Notes: generated by a model not told the origin, from the sequence alone. A stretch of DNA of 64,000 nt from JAODBQ01 sp047602055 (GCA_047602055.1 JASGIG010000001.1:1674001-1738000), one strand, 5' to 3'; shown: positions 16,291-24,770, numbered from the stretch's first letter. Numbers and translations are program-made.

Positions 16291-16390
16291 CCTCGTGTCC
16301 TGAACAGGGGCGAAGCGGTGACGATATCGGCGGGTTCGTCGAGGTGGGCCGCTGATCCGAGGCGCGGCGAGTGCAGGAGCACGGACGCCG

Positions 16391-16396
16391 TAGCGT
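16391..16396 (+). promoter_or_regulatory. -10 box upstream of a broken small gene
   Basis: TAGCGT ends 7 nt before a GTG at 16404, the same spacing as for intact leaderless genes here. Confidence 0.45.
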
Positions 16397-16403
16397 CACC
16401 GGC

Positions 16404-16561
16404 GTGGCCGTGTACCTGCGCCACCAGTACCCCGACCTTCACCAGCACGAGGCCGCGGCACGCACCTGACGAACACCGGCCAGTCGGCGCCGATCCGGAT
16501 CGCCAAGGTGGAGAGCAAGGGCAAGCGCAACCGGCGGATCCGCTTCGCGCTCGACGCTTGA
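16404..16561 (+). pseudogene. Small basic protein of unknown family, one-base frameshift
   Basis: From GTG 16404 the frame gives VAVYLRHQYPDLHQHEAAAR and stops. One frame over it continues TNTGQSAPIRIAKVESKGK and ends NRRIRFALDA at TGA 16561. One indel near 16465 would give a protein of about 52 residues with a basic C terminus. I do not recognise the family. The good leaderless promoter suggests that it was once expressed. It may instead be a chance alignment of two short ORFs. Confidence 0.35.
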
Positions 16562-16568
16562 AAGGTCG

Positions 16569-17240
16569 CTACGGCAGCGGGCGGCCGGCGAGGGCAGCGA
16601 TCGCCCGTGGGGTGGAGACGCCGGCGGGCAGGTCGGCGCTCGGAACGGGCGCGGCGAAGCGCGACGCGATCGGGACGTGGCCGGCCCAGTGCGAGCCGTC
16701 GACGTCCTCGGGCTCGTCGATGGGATCGCCGCTGCGGATCTTCGCCGACATCTCCACCAGCGGCACGGCGATCACCATCGTCGTGCGGATCTCGCCGTCG
16801 GTCGGCGGTCGGGCCGCGTCCCAGGTCGGCACGACGTGGTCGCTGACGAGCTGCAGCGCCAGCCGGTGCTCGGCTGGGTCGTCGACGCGGCGGGCGGTGC
16901 CGCGCACGACGACGCCGCGGTAGTTCATCGAGTTGTGGAACGCCGAGCGGCCGACGACGAGGCCGTCGACGATCGTCACCGTCACGCAGACGTCCGTGCC
17001 GACCGCGGTGCGCAGCATCGCGTTGGCGACGGAGCCGTGCAGGTACAGCCATTCGTCGGTGCGCCCGTAGGCCATCGGCAGCACGATCGGTCCTCGCGGC
17101 GTGATGACGCCGAGGTGGGCGATCAGCCCGGCGTCGAGCACGGCGAAGATCTCGTCGGGGTCGTACTCGGCTCGGTTCGCTCCGCGCCGCAACCGCACCC
17201 GATCGCTCGCCGGCCCCGGGGTGGTCGTCTCGCTGCTCAC
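16569..17240 (-). CDS. Pyridoxamine 5'-phosphate oxidase-family protein
   Basis: A 223-residue split-barrel flavoprotein of the type with a central LHGSVANAML block (residues about 68-77). It has RRGANRAEYDPDEIFAVLDA at the N terminus, VLPMAYGRTDEWLYLHG, then SAFHNSMNYRGVVVRG and MSAKIRSGDPIDEPEDVDGS. This subfamily (often labelled 'pyridoxamine 5'-phosphate oxidase family' or Nim-like) binds FMN; its natural substrate is unknown. The GTG start is 19 nt from a palindromic repeat. Confidence 0.85.
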   Translation of the reverse strand: MSSETTTPGPASDRVRLRRGANRAEYDPDEIFAVLDAGLIAHLGVITPRGPIVLPMAYGRTDEWLYLHGSVANAMLRTAVGTDVCVTVTIVDGLVVGRSAFHNSMNYRGVVVRGTARRVDDPAEHRLALQLVSDHVVPTWDAARPPTDGEIRTTMVIAVPLVEMSAKIRSGDPIDEPEDVDGSHWAGHVPIASRFAAPVPSADLPAGVSTPRAIAALAGRPLP

Positions 17241-17258
17241 CGCTCCATCGTCGCGGAT

Positions 17259-17303
17259 CCTGTCGCGCCCTGACCGGGAAGATTCCGGTCAGGGCGCGAC
17301 ACG
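17259..17303. repeat. 45-nt palindromic repeat, copy C
   Basis: Left arm CCTGTCGCGCCCTGACCGG, loop AGA, right arm CCGGTCAGGGCGCGACACG. The arms pair except near the two ends. It lies between the 5' end of the PPOX-type gene and the 3' end of the acyl-CoA synthetase gene, both minus strand. Confidence 0.85.
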
Positions 17304-17311
17304 ACCAAGGA

Positions 17312-18844
17312 TCACCGCAGCTGGTCGCCCCACTCGATCGTCTCGCGCAGCGTCGGCTTGAGGACCTTGCCGCCGGGGTTGCGCGGCAGGGGCTCGTCGC
17401 GCACGACGACGAACTGGGGGACCTTGAAGTCGGCGATCTGCTCCAGCGCCCACGAGCGGATCGCCGCGCCGGAGAGAGCGGAACCGGGGCGGGGCACGAT
17501 CACCGCCCCGACCTTCTCGCCCATCATCGGGTCGGGCACGCCGAGCACGGCCACCTCGAACACGTCGGGGTGCTGGACGAGCGCGTTCTCGACCTCGACG
17601 CAGTACACGTTCTCGCCGCCGCGGTTGACCATGTCCTTCAGCCGGTCGACGATCTGGACGAACCCGTCGGCGTCGATGCGGGCCAGGTCGCCGGTGTGCA
17701 GCCAGCCGTCGACGAACGTCTCCGCGGTCCGCTCCGGTGCGTTCCAGTAGCCGTCGACGACGTTCTGGCCGCGCACCAGCAGTTCGCCGACGCCGGTCGC
17801 CGGGTCCGGCTCGAACAGGTCGACCTCCGTCACCGGGGCCGGGAAGCCGACGGTCTCGGGCCGCGACGCGCACCATGCGTCGGGCAGGAACGTGGCGATC
17901 GCCGTCGTCTCCGTCAACCCGAACCCGTTCCCGAGATGAGCGTTGGGGAACGCCGAGCGAACCCGGCCGACCAGCTCCGGCGCCATCGGCGCACCGCCGT
18001 ACGACAGGTGGCGCAAGCCCCGCGTGTCGAACGAGGCGAAGTTGGGCTGGTTGATCGCCAGCCACCAGATCGCCGGCACCGAGGTGGCGATGTTGATCCG
18101 CTCGTCGACGAGCGCGTGCAGGAACGGCTGCACCGAGAACGCCGGCATGATCACCGTCGTCCCGCCGCACCACAGCGTGAACATCAGCTGGCTGCAGCAA
18201 CCGGTGACGTGGAACAGCGGGACCGACACGAGGTTGCGCAACGCGGGCTCGCCGGCGGTGCCGGTGACGCGCACCCGGTTCTCGCACGTCGCCAGGAAGC
18301 ACGAGTGCGGCAGCATCGCCCCCTTCGGGAACCCGGTCGTACCGCTCGTGTAGAAGATCGCCGCGAGGTCGGAGCTGCGCCCGTCCTCGAACGCGAACGG
18401 CGTGCCGGCCGGCAACGGTGTGCCGGTGGAGATGACGACGCTTGCGCCGCTGTCGGCGACCACGTGGTCGACCTCGTGCTCGCTGAAGCGAGTGTTCACC
18501 GGGACGGCGACCGCGCCGGCGAGCAGGCAGCCGAAGAACGCGACCACCCAGTCCGCCCCGTTCGGCAAGCGGATCGCCACCCGGTCCCCACCGGCGACAC
18601 CGGACGCGCGCAGCCCGCCAGCCACCCGCGCCGCCGCGTCCCACAGCTCGCGGTACGTCAACCGCGCCCCGCCGACCTCGACGATCGCCTCCGCCGCCGG
18701 GTCGGCGTCCGCCCGCGTCCGGAGCATCGCGACGATCGACGGCGGCAGGATCGTGTAGCGCAGCACCCCGTCGCCACCCCGTTCGATGCCGTCGAGTGGG
18801 TACGGGTTCGGCGACGAGGTCCTGCCCTGCTTGGTGATCGTCAT
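17312..18844 (-). CDS. Acyl-CoA synthetase (AMP-forming)
   Basis: A 510-residue ANL-superfamily ligase that activates a carboxylic acid as an acyl-adenylate and transfers it to CoA. Core motifs are FYTSGTTGFPKGAMLPH (P-loop, about residue 175), GLTETTA (A5), DGWLHTGDLARIDADGF (A7) and the C-terminal NPGGKVLKPTLRE with the catalytic Lys. The family includes fatty-acyl and aromatic acid ligases, and the substrate cannot be fixed. No beta-oxidation operon surrounds it, though hydratase paralogues are at 4.6 and 31.7 kb and a CoA-transferase at 46.4 kb. Confidence 0.9.
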   Translation of the reverse strand: MTITKQGRTSSPNPYPLDGIERGGDGVLRYTILPPSIVAMLRTRADADPAAEAIVEVGGARLTYRELWDAAARVAGGLRASGVAGGDRVAIRLPNGADWVVAFFGCLLAGAVAVPVNTRFSEHEVDHVVADSGASVVISTGTPLPAGTPFAFEDGRSSDLAAIFYTSGTTGFPKGAMLPHSCFLATCENRVRVTGTAGEPALRNLVSVPLFHVTGCCSQLMFTLWCGGTTVIMPAFSVQPFLHALVDERINIATSVPAIWWLAINQPNFASFDTRGLRHLSYGGAPMAPELVGRVRSAFPNAHLGNGFGLTETTAIATFLPDAWCASRPETVGFPAPVTEVDLFEPDPATGVGELLVRGQNVVDGYWNAPERTAETFVDGWLHTGDLARIDADGFVQIVDRLKDMVNRGGENVYCVEVENALVQHPDVFEVAVLGVPDPMMGEKVGAVIVPRPGSALSGAAIRSWALEQIADFKVPQFVVVRDEPLPRNPGGKVLKPTLRETIEWGDQLR

Positions 18845-18938
18845 GCGCCGGCGATCCTGGCACCGGCGGTCCGTGTCGTGCCCATCTGGCCCGGCCCGGT
18901 CGACGAAACGTCACTCGTCCCTCCCGGCAGGCGAGGAG

Positions 18939-18944
18939 TACCCT
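18939..18944 (+). promoter_or_regulatory. -10 box of ilvD (leaderless)
   Basis: TACCCT ends 8 nt before the ATG at 18953. Confidence 0.6.
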
Positions 18945-18952
18945 CGGCCCCC

Positions 18953-20674
18953 ATGACTGAGGGAGTCGAGGGAACCACCGCGGGCGTGCCCGTCGACGTC
19001 AAGCCGCGCAGCCGCGACGTCACCGACGGGATGCGCAAGGCGCCCGCCCGGGCGATGTTGCGCGCCGTCGGGATGGGCGACGAGGACTGGGACAAGCCGC
19101 AGGTCGGCATCGCCTCGGCGTGGAACGAGGTCACGCCGTGCAACATGACGCTGCAGCGGTTGGCCACCGAGGTCAAGGCCGGCGTGCACGAGGCCGGCGG
19201 CTACCCGCTGGAGTTCGGGACGATCACCGTCAGCGACGGCATCTCCATGGGGCACGAGGGGATGCGCGCCTCGCTGGTGTCGCGTGAGGTCATCACCGAC
19301 TCGGTCGAGACGGTCGTGTTCGCCGAGCGCTTCGACGGCTTCGTCGGCCTCGCCGGCTGCGACAAGTCGATCCCGGCGATGCTGATGGCCGCGGCCCGCC
19401 TCGACCTGCCGAGCGTGTTCGTCTACAACGGCTCGATCATGCCGGGCGACCACAACGGCACGGCGCTCGACATCACCAGCGTGTTCGAGGCCGTCGGCGC
19501 CTGCGCCCTCGGTACCATCACCGAGGACGAGCTCGGCGAGATCGAGCGCAAGGCCTGCCCGGGCGAGGGCGCCTGCGGCGGGATGTTCACGGCGAACACG
19601 ATGAGCTCGATCGCCGAGGCGATCGGGATGTCGCTGCCGGGCAGCGCGTCGCCGCCGGCGATCGACACCCGCCGTGAGGGGGACGCCCGCCGCGCCGGCG
19701 AGGCGGTGGTGGCGTTGCTCAGGAGTGGCATCACGCCGCGCCAGATCATGACCAAGGCTGCGTTCGAGAACGCCATCGCCGTCACCTCGGCGCTCGGCGG
19801 CTCGACCAACGCCGTGCTGCACTTGCTGGCGATCGCCAACGAGGCCGGCGTCGAGCTGCACCTCGACGACTTCAACCGCATCGCCGCCAAGGTCCCGCAC
19901 ATCGCCGACATGAAGCCCGGCGGCAAGTTCCACATGAGCGACCTCGACCGTGTCGGTGGCCTGCCGATGGTGATGCAGCACCTCCTCGACGCCGGGCTGA
20001 TCGACGGGACGTGCCTCACCGTCACCGGCAAGACGGTGGCCGAGAACCTCGCCGAGCTGAACCCACCGCGCCCCGACGGCGTCGTCGTCCACGAGCTGGA
20101 CGCCCCGCTGCATCCCGAGGGCGGCCTGAACATCCTCACCGGCACGCTGGCGCCGAAGGGTTCGGTCGTCAAGGTCGCCGGGCTGACCAAGGAGCAGTTG
20201 CGCTTCGAAGGCCCGGCGCGGGTGTTCGACGGCGAGGACGCGGCGATGGACGCGATCCTGTCCGGCTCCATCCAGCCGGGCACGGTGCTGGTCATCCGCT
20301 ACGAGGGCCCGAAGGGCGGCCCGGGGATGCGCGAGATGCTGGCGATCACCGGCGCGCTGAAGGGCGCCGGGCGGGGCAGCGACTGCGCGCTGATCACCGA
20401 CGGTCGCTTCAGTGGCGGCACCTGGGGGTTCTGCATCGGCCATGTCGCGCCGGAGGCCGTCGACGGCGGCCCGATCGCGTTCGTGCGTGACGGCGACCGC
20501 ATCCTCATCGACGTCCACGAGCTCAAGCTCGACCTCCTGGTCGATCCCGCCGAGCTGGCCGAGCGGGCCAAGGGCTATGCCCCGCCGCCGCAGCGCTATC
20601 CGACCGGCGTTCTCGGCAAGTACGCCAAGCTCGTCCAAGGTGCCGAGACCGGGGCGGTCACCAACCCGACGTGA
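18953..20674 (+). CDS. ilvD: Dihydroxy-acid dehydratase
   Basis: A 573-residue Fe-S enzyme that dehydrates 2,3-dihydroxy-isovalerate and -methylvalerate, the third common step to valine and isoleucine. Cluster ligands appear in VGLAGCDKSIPAML and CPGEGACGGMFTANTMSS. GISMGHEGMRASLVSREVI and the C-terminal SDCALITDGRFSGGT are family hallmarks. The frame is open far upstream, but ATG 18953 is the family start and follows the TACCCT box. It is unlinked to ilvBNC (37-40 kb) and has no visible leader peptide, so control differs. Confidence 0.96.
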   Translation: MTEGVEGTTAGVPVDVKPRSRDVTDGMRKAPARAMLRAVGMGDEDWDKPQVGIASAWNEVTPCNMTLQRLATEVKAGVHEAGGYPLEFGTITVSDGISMGHEGMRASLVSREVITDSVETVVFAERFDGFVGLAGCDKSIPAMLMAAARLDLPSVFVYNGSIMPGDHNGTALDITSVFEAVGACALGTITEDELGEIERKACPGEGACGGMFTANTMSSIAEAIGMSLPGSASPPAIDTRREGDARRAGEAVVALLRSGITPRQIMTKAAFENAIAVTSALGGSTNAVLHLLAIANEAGVELHLDDFNRIAAKVPHIADMKPGGKFHMSDLDRVGGLPMVMQHLLDAGLIDGTCLTVTGKTVAENLAELNPPRPDGVVVHELDAPLHPEGGLNILTGTLAPKGSVVKVAGLTKEQLRFEGPARVFDGEDAAMDAILSGSIQPGTVLVIRYEGPKGGPGMREMLAITGALKGAGRGSDCALITDGRFSGGTWGFCIGHVAPEAVDGGPIAFVRDGDRILIDVHELKLDLLVDPAELAERAKGYAPPPQRYPTGVLGKYAKLVQGAETGAVTNPT

Positions 20675-20823
20675 CGGCGTCGTCGACGGTGGCGCAGGGA
20701 TGTCGTCGACACCGGCGATGGAGCCGGCCACAACCGCCCGGTCCGCCGGGCTGATCGGCCCTACCGGCGAGTTGGATCGGCATCGGCGATGATCGAACGA
20801 ACGAAGGTGGTGGTGCTGGTGCT

Positions 20824-21309
20824 GTGGGCCAGCAGCCAGATCGCGTGCCCTCGGTGCGCTTCAGCGCTCCGACGCTGTTCCTCGTGCGTCACGGGCGCAC
20901 GGTGCTGGACGTGCCCGGGGTGCTGCGTGGGCGCGAGGACGTGGTGTTGCACGACGTCGGCCGTGCCGAGGTGGCCCGCCTCGGCGAGATGTTCGCCGGC
21001 GTCGAGCTGGGCCGGATCGTGGCGATCCCGCTGCGCCGGTCGGTCGAGACGAGCGCGACGATCCGTCGTCGTCACGGGTTGGCCGTCGAGGTCGACGACG
21101 GGTTGATCGACCGTGACGACGGCGTGGGGACCGGACGGGCCCGGGCCGATCTGGCGGTGGCCGTCGGCTGCGGGCAGATCAAGTCGGGCGCGCCGAGCGG
21201 GGGCGAGCGCGTCGCCGAGTACAACCGCCTGCTGGAGATCGAAGCGGACGCCGGCGCCCTGCCGTACGGCCTTCCGTCGCTCGCCGTCGTCAGACGTCCC
21301 GGAGGCTGA
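20824..21309 (+). CDS. Histidine phosphatase superfamily protein, decayed C-terminal half
   Basis: Residues about 17-90 are a normal phosphoglycerate-mutase-type start: LFLVRHGRTVLD with the catalytic RHG, GVLRGREDVVLHDVGRAEVA, and PLRRSVETSA. After DGLIDRDDG the similarity fades, and the second catalytic His (usually SHDAVI or similar) is absent; the frame ends after about 161 codons instead of about 200. The 3' part looks rearranged, so activity is doubtful. The GTG start is uncertain, as several in-frame GTG codons lie before the motif. The gene converges on the fluoride operon. Confidence 0.55.
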   Translation: MGQQPDRVPSVRFSAPTLFLVRHGRTVLDVPGVLRGREDVVLHDVGRAEVARLGEMFAGVELGRIVAIPLRRSVETSATIRRRHGLAVEVDDGLIDRDDGVGTGRARADLAVAVGCGQIKSGAPSGGERVAEYNRLLEIEADAGALPYGLPSLAVVRRPGG

Positions 21310-21322
21310 GCGCGTCGACTGC

Positions 21323-21688
21323 TCACAGCGCCGCGGCGAGGGCCAGCCCGGCGCTCGCCGCGGCGAGGCCGGCGAGGAAGCTGCCGGCGGCGTTGCGCAG
21401 CGCCTTGTCGACCGAGCCCTCCTCGGCGAGGCGGACCGTCTCGAACGTGAACGTGCTGAACGTCGTGTAGGCGCCGATCCCGCCGGTGCCGATCACGGTG
21501 CGCACCGTCGGGTCGAGCCCGTGGTACAGCCCGAAGCCGGTGAGCAGGCCGAGGGTGACGCAGCCGGTGATGTTGACGACGAACGTGCCCCACGGGAACG
21601 CCCCGCTGGTGTGGCTCTCGACGAGGTAGCGCGCCAGCGCTCCGATCGCCGCAGCGGCGAGGAAGGCGAGCCAGGCCGTGGCGCTCAT
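21323..21688 (-). CDS. fluC: Fluoride ion channel CrcB/FluC, subunit 2
   Basis: A 121-residue four-helix membrane protein. GALARYLVES, the pore motif FPWGTFVVNITGCVTLGLL and GGIGAYTTFSTFTFE with the conserved Thr/Phe pair are diagnostic. FluC works as a dual-topology dimer; here a second, longer paralogue lies upstream in the operon, so the channel may be a heterodimer with fixed opposite topologies. The ATG overlaps the preceding DUF190 stop by 4 nt. It lowers cytoplasmic fluoride. Confidence 0.93.
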   Translation of the reverse strand: MSATAWLAFLAAAAIGALARYLVESHTSGAFPWGTFVVNITGCVTLGLLTGFGLYHGLDPTVRTVIGTGGIGAYTTFSTFTFETVRLAEEGSVDKALRNAAGSFLAGLAAASAGLALAAAL

Positions 21689-21990
21689 GGAGCGGTGGGC
21701 GCGGCGTGGCCGACGTACTTGACGACCTCGACGTCGTCGACGGTGACGAGGCCCTCGTGGATCAGTTCGGGCAGGGAGTGGGCGATCGCCATCGGCAGGT
21801 CGTCCGACAGCGAGAGCAGCCGGGTGGTGTGGATGTGGTTGGAGGCGCCGAAGCCCTCCACGCCACGGAACATCGAGGCGCCGGCGGCGTGGGCGCGCTG
21901 GACGATCTCGGTGGCGAGCGGGGTGCGGCCGTGGTGGTCGGACTCGCCGATGTAGATCGTCAGGCGTTGTTGCAGACCGTCGAGCTTCAT
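21685..21990 (-). CDS. DUF190 protein between two fluoride channel genes
   Basis: A 101-residue protein of the PII-like DUF190 family. RLTIYIGESDHHGRTPLATE, then HAAGASMFRGVEGFGASNHI and HTTRLLSLSDDLPMAI, match the family. DUF190 genes are frequently found with crcB/fluC pairs, so a cytoplasmic regulatory or sensing role for the channel is likely but not shown. Overlaps of 4 nt at both ends place it in the fluC-DUF190-fluC operon. Confidence 0.88.
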   Translation of the reverse strand: MKLDGLQQRLTIYIGESDHHGRTPLATEIVQRAHAAGASMFRGVEGFGASNHIHTTRLLSLSDDLPMAIAHSLPELIHEGLVTVDDVEVVKYVGHAAPTAP

Positions 21991-22532
21991 GGGCGGTGCT
22001 CCTGTGCCGGTCGGTGGTGACGGGGTCGATGGTGTCGTTCCGGGGTGAGCCGCGCCGCGACGATGCCGGCGTAGGCGAGGACGACGCCGGCGACGAGGCT
22101 GCCCAGACCGTAGAGGAGCCCGGTGGTGACGTGGCCGTCCTTGATCAGCACGGCGGTCTCGACGAGATAGGTCGACATCGTCGTGTACGCGCCGATGATC
22201 CCGGTGGCGAGGAACGGCCGCAGCAGCCGGGTCGGGGGGAACCGCTCGAGCAGCAGGATGAGCAGAAATCCGAGCACGAAGCTGCCGGACAGGTTCGTCC
22301 AGAACGTGGCCCACGGGAAGTGCCCCGGCGGCGTCGGCATGGCCCGGGCCAGGCCGTAGCGGGCGCTCGACCCGATCATGCCGCCGAGCGCGATCACGGC
22401 GACGACGTCGGGCTGGGCGCGACCGTGCCGGCGCCACGGCCGGCAGGGTGGGGTGACCGCGACGGCAGGCTCCGCCGGGCCGTCGGGATCGAGGTCGGGA
22501 TCGATGGGCAGCGGCGCCTCGTCGTCACCCAT
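21987..22532 (-). CDS. fluC: Fluoride ion channel CrcB/FluC, subunit 1
   Basis: A 181-residue member of the fluoride channel family with an extra Pro-rich cytoplasmic N-terminal tail of about 45 residues and a His/Arg-rich C-terminal tail. Core motifs are GGMIGSSARYGLAR, HFPWATFWTNLSGSFVLGFL and GIIGAYTTMSTYLVE. It is the first gene of the operon and has a strong GGAGAGGAGG ribosome-binding site about 6 nt before the start. No fluoride-riboswitch pattern could be recognised upstream. Confidence 0.93.
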   Translation of the reverse strand: MGDDEAPLPIDPDLDPDGPAEPAVAVTPPCRPWRRHGRAQPDVVAVIALGGMIGSSARYGLARAMPTPPGHFPWATFWTNLSGSFVLGFLLILLLERFPPTRLLRPFLATGIIGAYTTMSTYLVETAVLIKDGHVTTGLLYGLGSLVAGVVLAYAGIVAARLTPERHHRPRHHRPAQEHRP

Positions 22533-22690
22533 CCGATCCTCCTCTCCATCGGTCAGCCTGTCATCCGGCGGCCTCGTCGCAGGTGACGGCGGCGGGGGTG
22601 CGTGCCGGGAGCCACAGCCGGCGCTGCTCGGCCAGGGCGTGGAGCGTGACCACCTCGCCGGCCTGGAAGCCGGCGCCGAGCGTCACCGCG

Positions 22691-22774
22691 GGCGACGAGC
22701 GGATCATCGTCGTCACCGGGCCGAACCGGGGAGGCAAGACCATGTTCGCCCGCACGTTCGGCCAGCTCCACCAC
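22691..22774 (+). pseudogene. MutS-like ATPase fragment (Walker A region)
   Basis: A stretch of 28 codons reads GDERIIVVTGPNRGGKTMFA and RTFGQLHH, which matches the nucleotide-binding core of MutS-family ATPases (TGPNxGGKT). Nothing upstream or downstream continues the family, and the next codons switch frame into a flavin monooxygenase fragment. It is a relic, part of a scrap region from about 22.55 to 23.2 kb without an intact gene. Confidence 0.7.
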
Positions 22775-22778
22775 GAAG

Positions 22779-22950
22779 CCGTACTCGCTGGCCCGCCGGC
22801 TGGCGAGCCTCGACCACCTCTCCGGCGGGCGGTTGGGCTGGAACGTCGTGACGACCGGGACGGCGAGCACCTCGGTCGAGGCGTTCGGCGTGCCGATGGT
22901 CGCCCACGACGAGCGCGATGCGATGACCGACTTCATGGCGCTGGGCCGTA
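22779..22950 (+). pseudogene. Luciferase-like (NtaA-type) flavin monooxygenase fragment
   Basis: In the third plus frame, PYSLARRLASLDHLSGGRLG, then WNVVTTGTAS and EAFGVPMVAHDERDAM, match the N-terminal third of nitrilotriacetate-monooxygenase-like enzymes (ARRLASLDHLSGGR.GWNVVT). It begins directly where the MutS fragment stops and has no start or C-terminal part. From about 22950 to 23205 nothing recognisable is seen. Confidence 0.7.
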
Positions 22951-23205
22951 CTTCGGCTGTCACCGCTCGGGGAACCGTCGCACTCGTCGCAGGGCACGCC
23001 GACGACGTTGCGCTAGCGCCTCACCGGATCCGCCGCGCCGGCGCTGCCCGACGACCACACCGGCGTTACAGCGGCAGTGGTATCAGATCTGATATCACTC
23101 GCCGGGGATGGAGTCTGAGCACGGTGACGTGTCCGTTCGTGCCCTCGGTCGCCTCGCCGCCGGCGGTCAGCAAGTCCCCTTCCCCGGGGGTACGTCGGGG
23201 GGACG

Positions 23206-24558
23206 TCAGTAGGCGATGCCGGCGGGCACCGTGCCGTCGGCGATCGCGGCGACGAGCTGGGCGTGGTCGGTGGCGTTCTGCTCGGCGTAGCTGAACGCGT
23301 AGGCGGTCAGGGCCCGTTGGAACGCGTCGCTGCGGCCGATGTAGCCGTCGATCGCCGCAGCATCGCCGCTGCGCGCATGGGCCCGGGCCAGCACGGCGCC
23401 GCACGCCGCCGCGAACTGGACGAGGCGCGGGGCGATGCGCTCGCTGTCGGGGATCACCTTCATGTCGCGGAACTGGCGGACGTAGAAGTCGAGCCCGGCG
23501 GCCGACGTCCAGCCGGCGAAGATGTCCGTCGCCGTCTGCAGCAGGCGCTTGCCCTCGACCACCCGCTGGCCGTGGCTCGCCGCCGGTGACGGGCCGAGGA
23601 ACTGCTCGTACACGGACGGGCCGGCCTGCTTGACTTGCAGGAACAGTGGGTCGGTGTCGTTGCAGCGACCGTCGGCGAGCACGAGGTAGACCTGCATGCC
23701 GACGCTGCCGACCCCGACCACCTGGCGCACCGCGTCGACGAAGTGGTAGCGGTCGAGCAGATGGTGCAGGTGATCCTGCAACGAGTGGCGGTACGAGTCG
23801 TACACCTGCTGGGGCAGGTCGGTGCCCATCAGCTCGTCGACGCCGACGCGAAACGGCGGGTTGAGCTTGATCCGGCGCACGCCGTCGCGCTCCTCGGTGA
23901 GCTTGTCCAACGCACCCTGGCTGGTGCGCTTGCGCGCCTGGCGCTCGATGAACGAACCGAGCCGGGCACGGTCCTCGGACTCGAAGAAGCCGAGCAGGCC
24001 GTCCACGTCGACCCGGGCGTACCACACCTCCAGCTCCGTGGCCTTGGCGTGGGCGGCCATCCCGCTGCGGTAGCCGGTCAGCGCCGCGGCCACTGCGGAC
24101 TCTGCCGTGCGCCGGGGCAGCTTGTTGTCGCCGGCAAGCACCGCGATGCTGGCGACGAGCCGCTTGACGTCCCACTCGAACGGGCCGCGCAACGTCTCGT
24201 CGAAGTCGCGCAGGTCGAACAGCAGGTTGCGCTCCGGGGTGGCCCACAGCCCGAAGTTGAGGACGTGGGCGTCACCGCACAGCTGCACGTCGATGCCGGT
24301 GTTGGGGCCCGTCGCCAGGTCGGCGGCCATCACCCCGGCGGCGCCGCGGTAGTAGGTCCACGGCGACACCGCCATCCGCGCATGGCGGATGGGGATGAGC
24401 GTGGACAGCCGCGAGGCACTCTGGTCACGGATGATCGCCAGGGCGTCGGACTCCCGCCTCGCCGGATCCCACGGACCGAGCGCCGAGCGCCCGAGGCGCT
24501 TGCGTGCCGCCTTGCCGGCAACGGCCAGCTCACGGTTCGGGGTGGTGGTCAACGGCAT
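23206..24558 (-). CDS. DUF2252 family protein
   Basis: A 450-residue protein of DUF2252, a family related to aminoglycoside-phosphotransferase/kinase folds and common in actinobacteria. Family blocks are IPIRHARMAVSPWTYYRGAA, VQLCGDAHVLNFGLWATPER, LLFDLRDFDETLRGPFEWDV and KRLVASIAVLAGDN, with HARSGDAAAIDGYIG near the C terminus. The GDAH..NFG and FDLRDFDE motifs resemble catalytic and metal loops of kinases. Molecular function is unknown. The gene stands alone on its strand. Confidence 0.9.
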   Translation of the reverse strand: MPLTTTPNRELAVAGKAARKRLGRSALGPWDPARRESDALAIIRDQSASRLSTLIPIRHARMAVSPWTYYRGAAGVMAADLATGPNTGIDVQLCGDAHVLNFGLWATPERNLLFDLRDFDETLRGPFEWDVKRLVASIAVLAGDNKLPRRTAESAVAAALTGYRSGMAAHAKATELEVWYARVDVDGLLGFFESEDRARLGSFIERQARKRTSQGALDKLTEERDGVRRIKLNPPFRVGVDELMGTDLPQQVYDSYRHSLQDHLHHLLDRYHFVDAVRQVVGVGSVGMQVYLVLADGRCNDTDPLFLQVKQAGPSVYEQFLGPSPAASHGQRVVEGKRLLQTATDIFAGWTSAAGLDFYVRQFRDMKVIPDSERIAPRLVQFAAACGAVLARAHARSGDAAAIDGYIGRSDAFQRALTAYAFSYAEQNATDHAQLVAAIADGTVPAGIAY

Positions 24559-24589
24559 GAGCGCATCCTGCCACGACCGCCGCGGTCGT

Positions 24590-24706
24590 TCACAGGGAGT
24601 GGACGCCGATCCACCACCACGACAGCAGCAGGCCGAACTGCGCCGGCCGCGATCGGACCGCGTGGCGGCGGCGCTGGCAGCGGCTGGTCTCGAAGTGGTC
24701 GCTCAT
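24590..24706 (-). CDS. Candidate 38-residue protein with C-terminal membrane segment
   Basis: From ATG 24706 the frame reads MSDHFETSRCQRRRHAVRS and ends in a hydrophobic, Trp-rich stretch GLLLSWWWIGVHSL. It is divergent from the MFS gene and 32 nt from DUF2252. There is no good ribosome-binding site or -10 box at the usual distance. The soluble-to-hydrophobic layout looks gene-like, but this could be chance. Confidence 0.25.
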   Translation of the reverse strand: MSDHFETSRCQRRRHAVRSRPAQFGLLLSWWWIGVHSL

Positions 24707-24755
24707 GTCAGCGCGGGTCGTCGCCCTCGCTTTGGCAGCCGCGACCGGCGGTCCG

Positions 24756-24761
24756 TAGCGT
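24756..24761 (+). promoter_or_regulatory. -10 box of the MFS transporter gene
   Basis: TAGCGT ends 9 nt before the GTG at 24771. Confidence 0.45.
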
Positions 24762-24770
24762 CCCCGCGCT

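Noticed and set aside
22533..22610. Possible fluoride riboswitch upstream of the fluC operon
   Set aside because: Some GGCTGA-like text occurs, but the conserved GATGG..GCC and pseudoknot order could not be found; only a normal GGAGAGGAGG ribosome-binding site is supportable.
22563..22755. Minus-strand ORF with AVTLGAGFQAGEVVTLHALA as a small gene
   Set aside because: It has no recognisable family, overlaps the MutS relic on the other strand, and lacks start signals; it may be a relic, but I cannot support a call.
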